Assembly: GCA_902786365.1 (NCBI GenBank)
Contig: CADACD010000007.1
Coordinates: forward strand, 1 to 64,000
Length of the DNA stretch: 64,000 bases
DNA from: an uncultured Lachnospiraceae bacterium
GTDB taxonomy: Bacteria > Bacillota > Clostridia > Lachnospirales > Lachnospiraceae
Direction: 5' to 3'
The position numbers and the translations under genes were made by a program. How positions within the stretch are numbered: position 1 is the first letter of the stretch; each line of letters opens with the position of its first letter. The notes under the pieces were generated by a model. It made no database searches, was not told the origin of the DNA, and saw only the letters and a list, made by a program, of their open reading frames with translations. Positions 1-7,339 of the stretch are shown here, piece after piece.

Positions 1-69
1 TTGATGTGTAGTTTTGAAGGTACAAAACTTTTGAATAGCGAAAAGTAGTAATGAAAGCAGTGAATATAT

Positions 70-100
70 GAACAGACGAAAACGTCTGTTCTTTTTTTTT
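70..100 (+). terminator. Rho-independent terminator of an upstream gene outside the window
   Basis: A perfect 9-bp stem (GAACAGACG / CGTCTGTTC) with an AAAA loop is followed by nine T residues. It ends a transcript entering from the left. Bases 1-69 hold no complete gene; a weak 7-bp hairpin (AGTTTTG/CAAAACT) lies at 10-29. Confidence 0.9.
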
Positions 101-138
101 GTTTATTAGATAATTTCTCAGAAATTTCTAATGACTGT

Positions 139-168
139 TTGATTTGCAGCCAGGTAAGTTTTTATAAT
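139..168 (+). promoter_or_regulatory. Candidate promoter for the HAD hydrolase gene
   Basis: TTGATT at 139-144 and TATAAT at 163-168 are separated by 18 bp. The -10 box is perfect and the -35 box is partial. It sits between the upstream terminator and the HAD gene, where a promoter is needed. Confidence 0.5.
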
Positions 169-296
169 TTTGTTTTATAAAAGAATTCTATTTTATGATT
201 ATTTATACAAATTTATATTTTCAAAAAACAATAGTAATGATATACTTAAATTGTTGGAACCCACAAAACATAATCAATACAGAAGGGAAGAGGAAT

Positions 297-1019
297 ATGT
301 ATAAAAATTATATATTTGATTTGTATGGGACATTGGTTGATATACATACTGATGAAAAAAAGATTACATTATGGAAGAACATGGCAGAATTTTATGCATT
401 CTATGGTGCGAATTATACACCTACAGAGATGCGAAAAGAATATGAGAGACTATGTAGGGAAGAAGAAAAAAAGTTGGCTTTGAAACATGACTATCCGGAA
501 ATTAAGATAGAAAAAGTATTTAAAAAACTGTTTTTAAATAAGGGAATTAAAACAGATACGAAAACATGTATTATTGCAGGTCAGTTTTTCAGAGTTATAT
601 CTACAAAATATGTTAAGTTATATGATGAAACAATTGAACTTTTAAAACTTCTCAAACAGAAAGGAAAGAAAATCTATCTCTTGTCAAATGCACAACAGAT
701 ATTTACAGAATATGAAATAAAAGCGCTTGGAATATATGATTATTTTGATGGGGTTTTATTATCATCTGATGAGTCATGCAGAAAGCCGTCAGGGGAGTTT
801 TTTGGGTGCCTTTTTGGCAGATATGATTTAAAAAAAGAAGAATCTGTAATGATTGGAAATGATTGGATTTCTGATATAGAAGGAGCTAACCACTTTGGAA
901 TAGATGCTGTATATATACATACTGATATTTCACCTAGAGATACCATTATTGAAAACATACATGCAAAATTAATAATATCTGATGGTGATTTAGGAAAAAT
1001 TAAAAAAATTATCATGTGA
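297..1019 (+). CDS. HAD-superfamily hydrolase, haloacid-dehalogenase-like
   Basis: A 240-residue cytoplasmic HAD protein. The ATG at 297 is preferred to the upstream in-frame start at 195 because GGGAAGAGG lies just upstream and the HAD fold begins at once. Motif I is DLYGTL, with the nucleophile Asp but Tyr in place of the usual second Asp; motif II is the LLSNA stretch and motif III/IV is GNDWISDIEGA. An Asp-x-Tyr motif I is typical of haloacid-dehalogenase-like and some other HAD subfamilies, so a classical phosphatase role is less sure. It stands alone between a terminator and the pullulanase gene, so context gives no substrate. The HAD fold is secure; the substrate is unknown. Confidence 0.85.
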   Translation: MYKNYIFDLYGTLVDIHTDEKKITLWKNMAEFYAFYGANYTPTEMRKEYERLCREEEKKLALKHDYPEIKIEKVFKKLFLNKGIKTDTKTCIIAGQFFRVISTKYVKLYDETIELLKLLKQKGKKIYLLSNAQQIFTEYEIKALGIYDYFDGVLLSSDESCRKPSGEFFGCLFGRYDLKKEESVMIGNDWISDIEGANHFGIDAVYIHTDISPRDTIIENIHAKLIISDGDLGKIKKIIM

Positions 1020-1056
1020 AAATCTTCTTTATATAGTAAAAATATATAAAATTCAC

Positions 1057-1085
1057 TTCAATTTTTTCTTAATATGTGTTACAAT
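1057..1085 (+). promoter_or_regulatory. Candidate promoter of the secreted pullulanase gene
   Basis: TTCAAT at 1057-1062 and TACAAT at 1080-1085 are 17 bp apart in an AT-rich gap, about 40 bp before the start codon. Both boxes depart from consensus, so this is a moderate call. I saw no clear CcpA cre site nearby. Confidence 0.45.
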
Positions 1086-1126
1086 AGTATTTAATCATTA
1101 AATTATAGTAGATTAAGGAGGAAATT

Positions 1127-3922
1127 ATGGGAAAACGACTAAAATCATTATTTATGGCATTAGTAATGATGGTTACAACTGTTATTTCAATAAATGGCAG
1201 CTATATTCCAATTAATGCTGATGAATCAGGAATCACAGTTATATTCCATTTTACAAATGACACAAATACTTACGATGACTACAGATTGTGGTTATGGACT
1301 ATTGGTGATGGTTTCGAGGCCAGGATGGTAAATAATGGAACAGAAGCAACTTATACTCTCCAGGAAAATTCTTCGACACTTAAGATAGGTTATATTGTTA
1401 AGTTAGGAGAGGGTTGGGATGCAAAGGATGTTGACAGTGACAGATATGTTGATTTGACAGAATATGTTTCAGGTACAGTCAATGTTAACCTTAAATCAAA
1501 AGTTTCAGGAGCAGATATTGATTACTCAAATGCAAAAAAAGGTTTAAAAGTCACATCAGCATCAACTGAGGACAAACTGGCAATTAATGTTAAGACAAAT
1601 CAGGCAGTAACAGGAAACTTGACAGATGTATTTAAGCTAAAGGATACATTATCAGGTGAATATATATCACTTGCATCTGTTACAGGTGAGGATACATCTT
1701 ATGTTCTGACAGTGGCACAAGAACTTAATGTTGTTGGAAGTTATGAGGTTGAGTACCTTGACGTAGAGAATAATGAGACAAGAACATTTATGATTGCAAT
1801 GCCTGATTATTATTCATCAGATGAATTTGAAGAGGCATATACATATACAGGTGATGATTTGGGAGCTACATGGTCAAAAGACAGCACTACATTTAAGGTA
1901 TGGGCTCCATTAGCTACAGATGTTAAAGTAAATCTTTATTCAACAGGTAATGTTGTAACTGATGAATTTAGAAATCCTACACAGTACGATGTTGGTGATT
2001 TACTTCAAACAGTTGATATGGCACAGGATGTTAATGGTACATGGGTTGCTACAGTAGCTGGTGATTTGAATGGTGTATATTATACATATACAGCAACAGT
2101 TAACGGAACAGACAGAGAAACAATTGACCCGTATGCAAGAACAGCAGGTGTAAATGGTTTCAAAGGTATGGTAATCGATCTTGATTCTACGGATCCAGAA
2201 GGCTGGGATTCAGATAAGAATCCGTTTACATCATCAAATTATACAGATGCAAGTATTTATGAATTGCACATCAGGGATTTCTCATATGATGCATCTTCAG
2301 GAATGGTGAACAAAGGAAAATATCTTGCATTTACAGAAAAAGGAACAAAGAATTCATATGGTCAGTCAACAGGTATTGATTATTTGAAAGATTTAGGTAT
2401 TACACATGTGCAGATTTTACCATCATATGATTTCACATCTGTAGATGAGTCAAATTTAGATAAAGATCAGTTTAACTGGGGTTATGACCCACAGAACTTT
2501 AACTTACCAGAAGGTTCATATTCAACAGATCCTTCAAATGGTGCAGCAAGAGTAAAAGAGTATAAACAGATGGTTAAATCATTACATGATGCTGGAATTA
2601 GTGTAGTAATGGACGTTGTTTATGGACATGTATCAAGTGCTGACAGCTTTTCAGTGAATCAGCTTACACCTTCATATTACTCAAGAACAGATTCTAATGG
2701 TTCAGGTTGTGGCAATGATACTGCAACAGAACGTACAATGAACAGAAAGTTTATTATTGATTCAATGGTATATTGGGCAAAGGAATATCATATCAATGGT
2801 TTCAGAATTGATCAGGTATATCTTTTTGATATTGATACTGTTAATGAGTTAACAAAAGCACTACATGAAGTTGATCCTAATATAATCTTATATGGTGAAG
2901 GTTGGTCTGTATCAACAAACATGACAAAGGATATCAAACAGGCAACACAGGGTGCAGCACCATATACACCGGGATTTGGATATTTTAATGATGGAATACG
3001 TGATTCTGTTAAAGGTGGTGTATTCACAGATACAGAGGCAGGATATGTAACACGTAACTATGCAAAACTCCAGGGAATACTTGAATCATTAAATGGTGAA
3101 GCAGCATGGGCAGATGAACCGACACAGGTAATCAATTATAATTCTTGCCATGATAATTATACATTATTTGACAAGCTACATCTTGCCAATCCAGGATATA
3201 CAGAAGAAGAGATGATTAAAGCAAACTATCTTGCAGCATTAATTCTTTATGGTTCACAAGGTGTACCATTTATGCAGGCAGGTGAAGAAATACTTAGACA
3301 GAAGATAAATGATGATGGTTCATATGAAGGAAACAGTTATGCTTCTGCAAGTTCTTTAAATGCAATCAAGTGGGATGATTTGAATAAGTCGGAGTATGCA
3401 GCAACACGTGATTACTACAAGGGACTTATTGAATTTAGAAAAGCATATCCGGAACTTAGAATGGCAACATATTCAGAGATTTCTAATAATTTTGAATATA
3501 TCTTAAATGGGACAGAAGATGACGATACCGTTATTGAGTATGCTATCAAGGGTGAGAGTGCAGATGGAATCGTAGTTATCTTAAATCCAAGTGAAAACAA
3601 CAAAGAGATTTCATTACCAGAAGGAAATTGGGATATATATGTAAATGCACAGAAAGCAGGAACAGAAGTACTTGGTTCAGCGACAGGTAAAGTTTCAGTA
3701 GAACCATTATCAGGTATGATACTTGTAAAAGCAAGTTCAGCGAATAGTAATAACACAGGTGATAATGCCGGCAATAATAATGGTACAGAAGGAACAAATA
3801 ATCTTGCACCAAATCAGTCTGTAAAAACTGGAGATAACTATATGGCAATTGCGTTAATTGCAGTACTGCTGGTAGTTTGTGCAAGTGTAGTAGTTGTAGT
3901 TAGAAAGAAAAAATATAACTAA
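1127..3922 (+). CDS. pulA: Secreted, cell-wall-anchored type I pullulanase (GH13)
   Basis: A 931-residue extracellular debranching enzyme that would hydrolyse alpha-1,6 bonds in pullulan, amylopectin or glycogen fragments. The start follows a strong AAGGAGG site. Residues 1-31 are a signal peptide; about 36-130 form a pullulanase-associated (PUD/CBM41-like) domain with a WLW aromatic cluster; about 245-330 are CBM48; about 375-800 are the GH13 barrel with the pullulanase signature FNWGYDP. Asp562 (nucleophile, FRID), Glu591 (acid/base, GEGW) and Asp676 (CHDN) are present. Region I reads DVVYGH where this family usually has DVVYNH. The C-terminus has a Gly/Asn-rich linker, an SVKTGD motif, a hydrophobic helix and RKKK, as in sortase substrates. 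It heads a likely alpha-glucan cluster with the next two genes. No sortase gene lies in the window. Confidence 0.93.
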   Translation: MGKRLKSLFMALVMMVTTVISINGSYIPINADESGITVIFHFTNDTNTYDDYRLWLWTIGDGFEARMVNNGTEATYTLQENSSTLKIGYIVKLGEGWDAKDVDSDRYVDLTEYVSGTVNVNLKSKVSGADIDYSNAKKGLKVTSASTEDKLAINVKTNQAVTGNLTDVFKLKDTLSGEYISLASVTGEDTSYVLTVAQELNVVGSYEVEYLDVENNETRTFMIAMPDYYSSDEFEEAYTYTGDDLGATWSKDSTTFKVWAPLATDVKVNLYSTGNVVTDEFRNPTQYDVGDLLQTVDMAQDVNGTWVATVAGDLNGVYYTYTATVNGTDRETIDPYARTAGVNGFKGMVIDLDSTDPEGWDSDKNPFTSSNYTDASIYELHIRDFSYDASSGMVNKGKYLAFTEKGTKNSYGQSTGIDYLKDLGITHVQILPSYDFTSVDESNLDKDQFNWGYDPQNFNLPEGSYSTDPSNGAARVKEYKQMVKSLHDAGISVVMDVVYGHVSSADSFSVNQLTPSYYSRTDSNGSGCGNDTATERTMNRKFIIDSMVYWAKEYHINGFRIDQVYLFDIDTVNELTKALHEVDPNIILYGEGWSVSTNMTKDIKQATQGAAPYTPGFGYFNDGIRDSVKGGVFTDTEAGYVTRNYAKLQGILESLNGEAAWADEPTQVINYNSCHDNYTLFDKLHLANPGYTEEEMIKANYLAALILYGSQGVPFMQAGEEILRQKINDDGSYEGNSYASASSLNAIKWDDLNKSEYAATRDYYKGLIEFRKAYPELRMATYSEISNNFEYILNGTEDDDTVIEYAIKGESADGIVVILNPSENNKEISLPEGNWDIYVNAQKAGTEVLGSATGKVSVEPLSGMILVKASSANSNNTGDNAGNNNGTEGTNNLAPNQSVKTGDNYMAIALIAVLLVVCASVVVVVRKKKYN

Positions 3923-3947
3923 TTTATGAAATAAGGAATGGTATAGT

Positions 3948-4667
3948 ATGAAAAATGTTTTTAAAAGAATGAGTATTGTACTTGTTGCGTTGATGCTTGT
4001 GAGTACTATTTATGTTTTGAGTGACAGTCATGAAGTTTTAGCGGATGAGAATTATACAGTTACTTTCCATTATTTAAGAAGCGATGGGGATTTTGATGGT
4101 CTACAGATTACAGTTTATCCTGTTGTAGATTCAGAGACAGCAAAAGTAAAATCACCATTTTCAGTTAATGGAAATGAAGGCACATTAGTGTACAATTTTG
4201 TAAGGCATGATGATGATATTATTGTTTCATTCATTGTACAGAAAGATGGTGTAAGTGATCCGGTAGAGGAACGTACATCTATAGAATTGGAAGATGATGT
4301 TACAAGTATGGATGTATATTTTAAACAAGGTAATGCAGAAGATTATCAGACTGTAAAGCCATCAGACTGGGATACTTCTTTAAATTCACAAAGCGTTGAT
4401 GTTACATCGCAGACAGAAACAACATCACAGACAGTTTCAGAAGATGTAACACAGCCGGCAGAACAACAGACAACAGCAGCACAGACAGGTATAACTTCAG
4501 AAAGTACATCACAGACATCAACTCAAAGTATTGTTGCTAAAGAGAACAATAAAGATTATTCGGTTGGATTTTTCCAGGCATTAATCATGGATATAATTCT
4601 TTTTGCAATATTAGGTGGACTTTCATTTGTTGCTCTTAGTAAAGAGAAAAAAGTTAAAAAGAAATAG
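3948..4667 (+). CDS. Membrane-anchored protein with a pullulanase-associated (PUD/CBM41-like) domain
   Basis: A 239-residue exported protein 25 bp after the pullulanase gene and probably co-transcribed with it. Residues 1-32 look like a signal peptide. About 36-125 resemble the N-terminal PUD domain of the pullulanase upstream (the YTVTFHYLRSDGDFDG stretch and a matching beta-strand pattern). About 130-200 are a Thr/Ser/Gln-rich, probably wall-spanning linker, followed by one hydrophobic helix and a Lys-rich tail. There is no catalytic domain. The aromatic residues that stack on glucan in CBM41 (WLW in the neighbour) are replaced by ITVYPV, so binding may differ or be lost. A surface glucan-binding or scaffold role is an inference from fold and neighbours. 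Confidence 0.7.
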   Translation: MKNVFKRMSIVLVALMLVSTIYVLSDSHEVLADENYTVTFHYLRSDGDFDGLQITVYPVVDSETAKVKSPFSVNGNEGTLVYNFVRHDDDIIVSFIVQKDGVSDPVEERTSIELEDDVTSMDVYFKQGNAEDYQTVKPSDWDTSLNSQSVDVTSQTETTSQTVSEDVTQPAEQQTTAAQTGITSESTSQTSTQSIVAKENNKDYSVGFFQALIMDIILFAILGGLSFVALSKEKKVKKK

Positions 4668-4726
4668 TTTTAAGAAAAAATGCACAAATTACTCGCATTA
4701 AGTAATAATAAATAACATAATATAGA

Positions 4727-4777
4727 AACAACTATTTATATTTACTGAGATATAGATAGTTGTTTTTATTTTTTAGT
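4727..4777 (+). terminator. Terminator after the pullulanase/PUD gene pair
   Basis: The stem AACAACTAT (4727-4735) pairs with ATAGTTGTT (4756-4764) and runs into a T-rich tract. It separates the first two glucan genes from the structured spacer and the cytoplasmic pullulanase. Confidence 0.75.
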
Positions 4778-4794
4778 AGAATAATATGATGCAA

Positions 4795-4895
4795 GTCAAA
4801 AGGTCTATACGTTTTAGTATGGAAAGAATAAGATCTTTTGACCAGTCCGGCAAGAACATGAGAAAGTAGCCGGCATAGGGCGAAACGCATGAGTA
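4795..4895. ncRNA. Unassigned structured element, possible ncRNA or 5' leader
   Basis: The 480-bp gap before the second pullulanase gene has no supportable ORF, but this part has locally higher GC and stacked hairpins. GTCAAAAGGTCT (4795-4806) pairs with AGATCTTTTGAC (4831-4842), 12 bp with one G-U pair. CCGGC (4847-4851) pairs with GCCGG (4869-4873). GCG-AAA-CGC (4880-4888) is extended by CAT/ATG. I do not recognise the family. It lies after a terminator and about 250 bp before the next gene, so it may be a separate small RNA, part of a leader or a decayed repeat. The rest of the gap to 5136 is AT-rich with nothing else visible. Confidence 0.4.
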
Positions 4896-5148
4896 TTATT
4901 GTCAGAAAACTAAAAATTATTGTTGAAAAAAAGATGATATTAGCTTAATATAGATGTGTAGCGTTGAAACTATAAAATTTAGTAATACAAAATAAATATC
5001 AGAATTGTTGGATTTATTATCATTTACACAAAGATAAGAATATGTATATAAATAACAAAAAAATATATAAAGGAAGAATGATTTTATATTTAATTCGGAC
5101 ATGTAGTTATGTATTATAGTAATAGAAAGTTATATCATGGAGGTTTAT

Positions 5149-7134
5149 ATGAGTGAAAATGGCATTAATGGACATGTTGACAATATATTTAACAAAGAAT
5201 GGAATAAGGTATATTCAACAGAAAACTTTGAGAAAGAGTATTTTTATGAAGGTAATGATTTAGGTGCTGTATATGATGGAAATCACACAACATTTAAGCT
5301 TTGGTCACCATTTGCTAAAAATGTAAAATTGAATTTGTATAAGAGTGGTGCTGAAAATACTAATGATTTGCTAGAAAGCTATATAATGAGAAAGGAAGAA
5401 AAAGGTGTTTGGAAGCTAGATATCAATCAGGATATCGAGAATATATATTATACATATTATGTTGAGTTTGATGAACAATATAATGGAATATACGATTGTG
5501 AAATTTGTGATCCATATGCGAAGGCATGTGGAGTGAATGGAAAAAGGGCAATGGTTGTCAATCTTGATAAAACGAATCCTGATGATTGGAGTCATGATAA
5601 GAATCCTAATGTCGATTTACCTTTATGTGAATCGATCATTTATGAATTGCATGTAAGAGATTTATCTTCTGATAAATCCTCAGGTATCATTCATAAAGGA
5701 AAGTTTTTGGGATTGACAGAAAGAAACTCAACAGTAGATGGTAAAGGTGTGATACCTACAGGAATATCACATATCAAAAATCTTGGTGTAACACATATAC
5801 ATTTTCTTCCTATTTATGATTATGCACTGTTAGATGAGACAGTCAAAGAATTAGGCGAAGAATATAATTGGGGATATGATCCACTTAATTATAATATACC
5901 GGAAGGCTCTTATTCAACAAATGCGTTTGATGGAAATGTCAGAATAGAAGAATTAAAGAAAATGGTGAAATCTCTTCATGAAGATGGAATAAGTGTCATC
6001 ATGGACGTAGTTTATAATCACACATTCGATGAGGAATTTTGCTACAATAAAGCAGTACCGGGGTACTTTCACAGAATTGATGACGATGGTGTGAGATCAA
6101 ATGGTTCAGCTTGTGGAAATGATACAGCTTCTGAAAGAGCTATGGTAAGTAAATATATAGTAGACTCAGTTTTATACTGGGCGAAGGAATACCATATAGA
6201 TGGTTTTAGATTTGATTTGGTTGGATTGATTGATATTGATACAATCAATCAGATAAGAAAAGGTTTAGATCGAATCAGACCTAATATCATGATGTATGGT
6301 GAAGGATGGATATTAAATACAAATCTAACAAAATCAGATATCAGACTTGCTACACAGAAAAATATCGACTTGCTTAATAATTTTGCAATGTTTAATGATG
6401 ATATAAGAGATGGGATAAAGGGAAGTGTATTTGAGGAAGAGGAACAAGGATTTGTTTCGGGAAATACAGAACATATCAATAGTTTAAAGCAATCAATTAT
6501 GGGATTGCCTGATTGGAGTGATTCTCCGGATAAAGTCATTAATTATACATCATGCCATGATAATTATACACTTTTTGATAAAATCAGGATGTGCAATGAA
6601 GGAAAAGATTTTGATACATATGTAAAGCAGAATTTACTGGCTGCGGCGATTGTGATGTTTTCACAAGGAATTCCTTTACTTCATGCAGGGGAAGAAATTT
6701 TAAGAGAGAAAATTGATTCAGAAGGAAAGTATATAAGTGACAGTGTCAGACACCCTGACAGTGTAAATTCCATAAAATGGGATAATTTAAAAAAGAAAGA
6801 ATATTATGATACATGTGAATATTATAAGGGATTGATAAAATTTAGAAAATCACATCATTTGTGTATGCTTGATACCAAAGAAAAAGTAGAAAAGTATATG
6901 AAATATATTGATACTGAAAATGATGGAGTAATAGCTTATAGGTTGGCAGATGAGAAAGAAGAAATAATTGTCATATTTAATGCATTGAAAGAAGAGATAA
7001 AAGTAGATGTTGAAGATGGATGTAGATATGATATTTATGTAGAAGGAAATAAAGCAGGGACAGACTGCATTAGAGAATGTACAGGCAGTATCAATGTTGA
7101 TCCGATATCATGTACAGTATTAGTAAGACAGTAA
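5149..7134 (+). CDS. Cytoplasmic type I pullulanase / glycogen-debranching GH13 enzyme
   Basis: A 661-residue GH13 enzyme without a signal peptide, expected to debranch imported alpha-glucan oligosaccharides or endogenous glycogen. The start at 5149 is chosen because GGAGGT sits 5 bp upstream; the in-frame ATG at 5137 overlaps that site. About residues 20-115 are CBM48, followed by the GH13 barrel with the YNWGYDP signature, DVVYNHT (region I), Asp356 (FRFD nucleophile), Glu385 (GEGW acid/base) and Asp471 (CHDN). It shares much local sequence with the secreted pullulanase, which suggests duplication and divergence with loss of the PUD, signal and anchor regions. Unlike the secreted copy it keeps the canonical region I. 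Its gene is separated from the other two by a terminator, so it may be controlled on its own. Confidence 0.92.
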   Translation: MSENGINGHVDNIFNKEWNKVYSTENFEKEYFYEGNDLGAVYDGNHTTFKLWSPFAKNVKLNLYKSGAENTNDLLESYIMRKEEKGVWKLDINQDIENIYYTYYVEFDEQYNGIYDCEICDPYAKACGVNGKRAMVVNLDKTNPDDWSHDKNPNVDLPLCESIIYELHVRDLSSDKSSGIIHKGKFLGLTERNSTVDGKGVIPTGISHIKNLGVTHIHFLPIYDYALLDETVKELGEEYNWGYDPLNYNIPEGSYSTNAFDGNVRIEELKKMVKSLHEDGISVIMDVVYNHTFDEEFCYNKAVPGYFHRIDDDGVRSNGSACGNDTASERAMVSKYIVDSVLYWAKEYHIDGFRFDLVGLIDIDTINQIRKGLDRIRPNIMMYGEGWILNTNLTKSDIRLATQKNIDLLNNFAMFNDDIRDGIKGSVFEEEEQGFVSGNTEHINSLKQSIMGLPDWSDSPDKVINYTSCHDNYTLFDKIRMCNEGKDFDTYVKQNLLAAAIVMFSQGIPLLHAGEEILREKIDSEGKYISDSVRHPDSVNSIKWDNLKKKEYYDTCEYYKGLIKFRKSHHLCMLDTKEKVEKYMKYIDTENDGVIAYRLADEKEEIIVIFNALKEEIKVDVEDGCRYDIYVEGNKAGTDCIRECTGSINVDPISCTVLVRQ

Positions 7135-7168
7135 TAATGAATTATTTATATCCTGTTTTAAATGGTCG

Positions 7169-7202
7169 ACTATTCACAAGCTTATTTGAAATAATGAATA
7201 GT
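7169..7202. repeat. Short palindromic element shared with the rplT-tgt gap
   Basis: ACTATTCA and TGAATAGT bracket a short loop containing CAAGCTTAT. A near copy (CTATTCA-CAGCTTAT-TGAATAG) occurs at 22927-22953, downstream of rplT. Two copies in one window suggest a small repeated intergenic element, but two are too few to define a family. Confidence 0.4.
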
Positions 7203-7252
7203 ACCAGTAATTCCTATCCACAGCTATTAAAAGTTATTATAATAAGTTGTTA

Positions 7253-7292
7253 AAAAAAGGTAGTACAGATTATATCTGTGACTACCTTTTTT
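7253..7292. terminator. Bidirectional terminator between convergent genes
   Basis: GGTAGT-ACAGAT (7259-7270) pairs with ATCTGT (7274-7279) and ACTACC (7281-7286), with one bulged base. An A-run lies on the left and a T-run on the right, so it can end both the cytoplasmic pullulanase transcript (+) and the L,D-transpeptidase transcript (-). Confidence 0.9.
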
Positions 7293-7339
7293 AGTTGAAT
7301 TCTAGTTTATCAGAAGAAGATAGTTCTTCTCTGTATCTT

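Noticed and set aside
1..40. Similarity between the window start and 4952-4990 (GATGTGTAG...TTGAA)
   Set aside because: Only short exact matches within AT-rich DNA; too little to call a repeat.
4917..5102. 61-residue Tyr/Phe-rich minus-strand ORF
   Set aside because: AT-rich spacer composition, no good ribosome site and no recognised domain.
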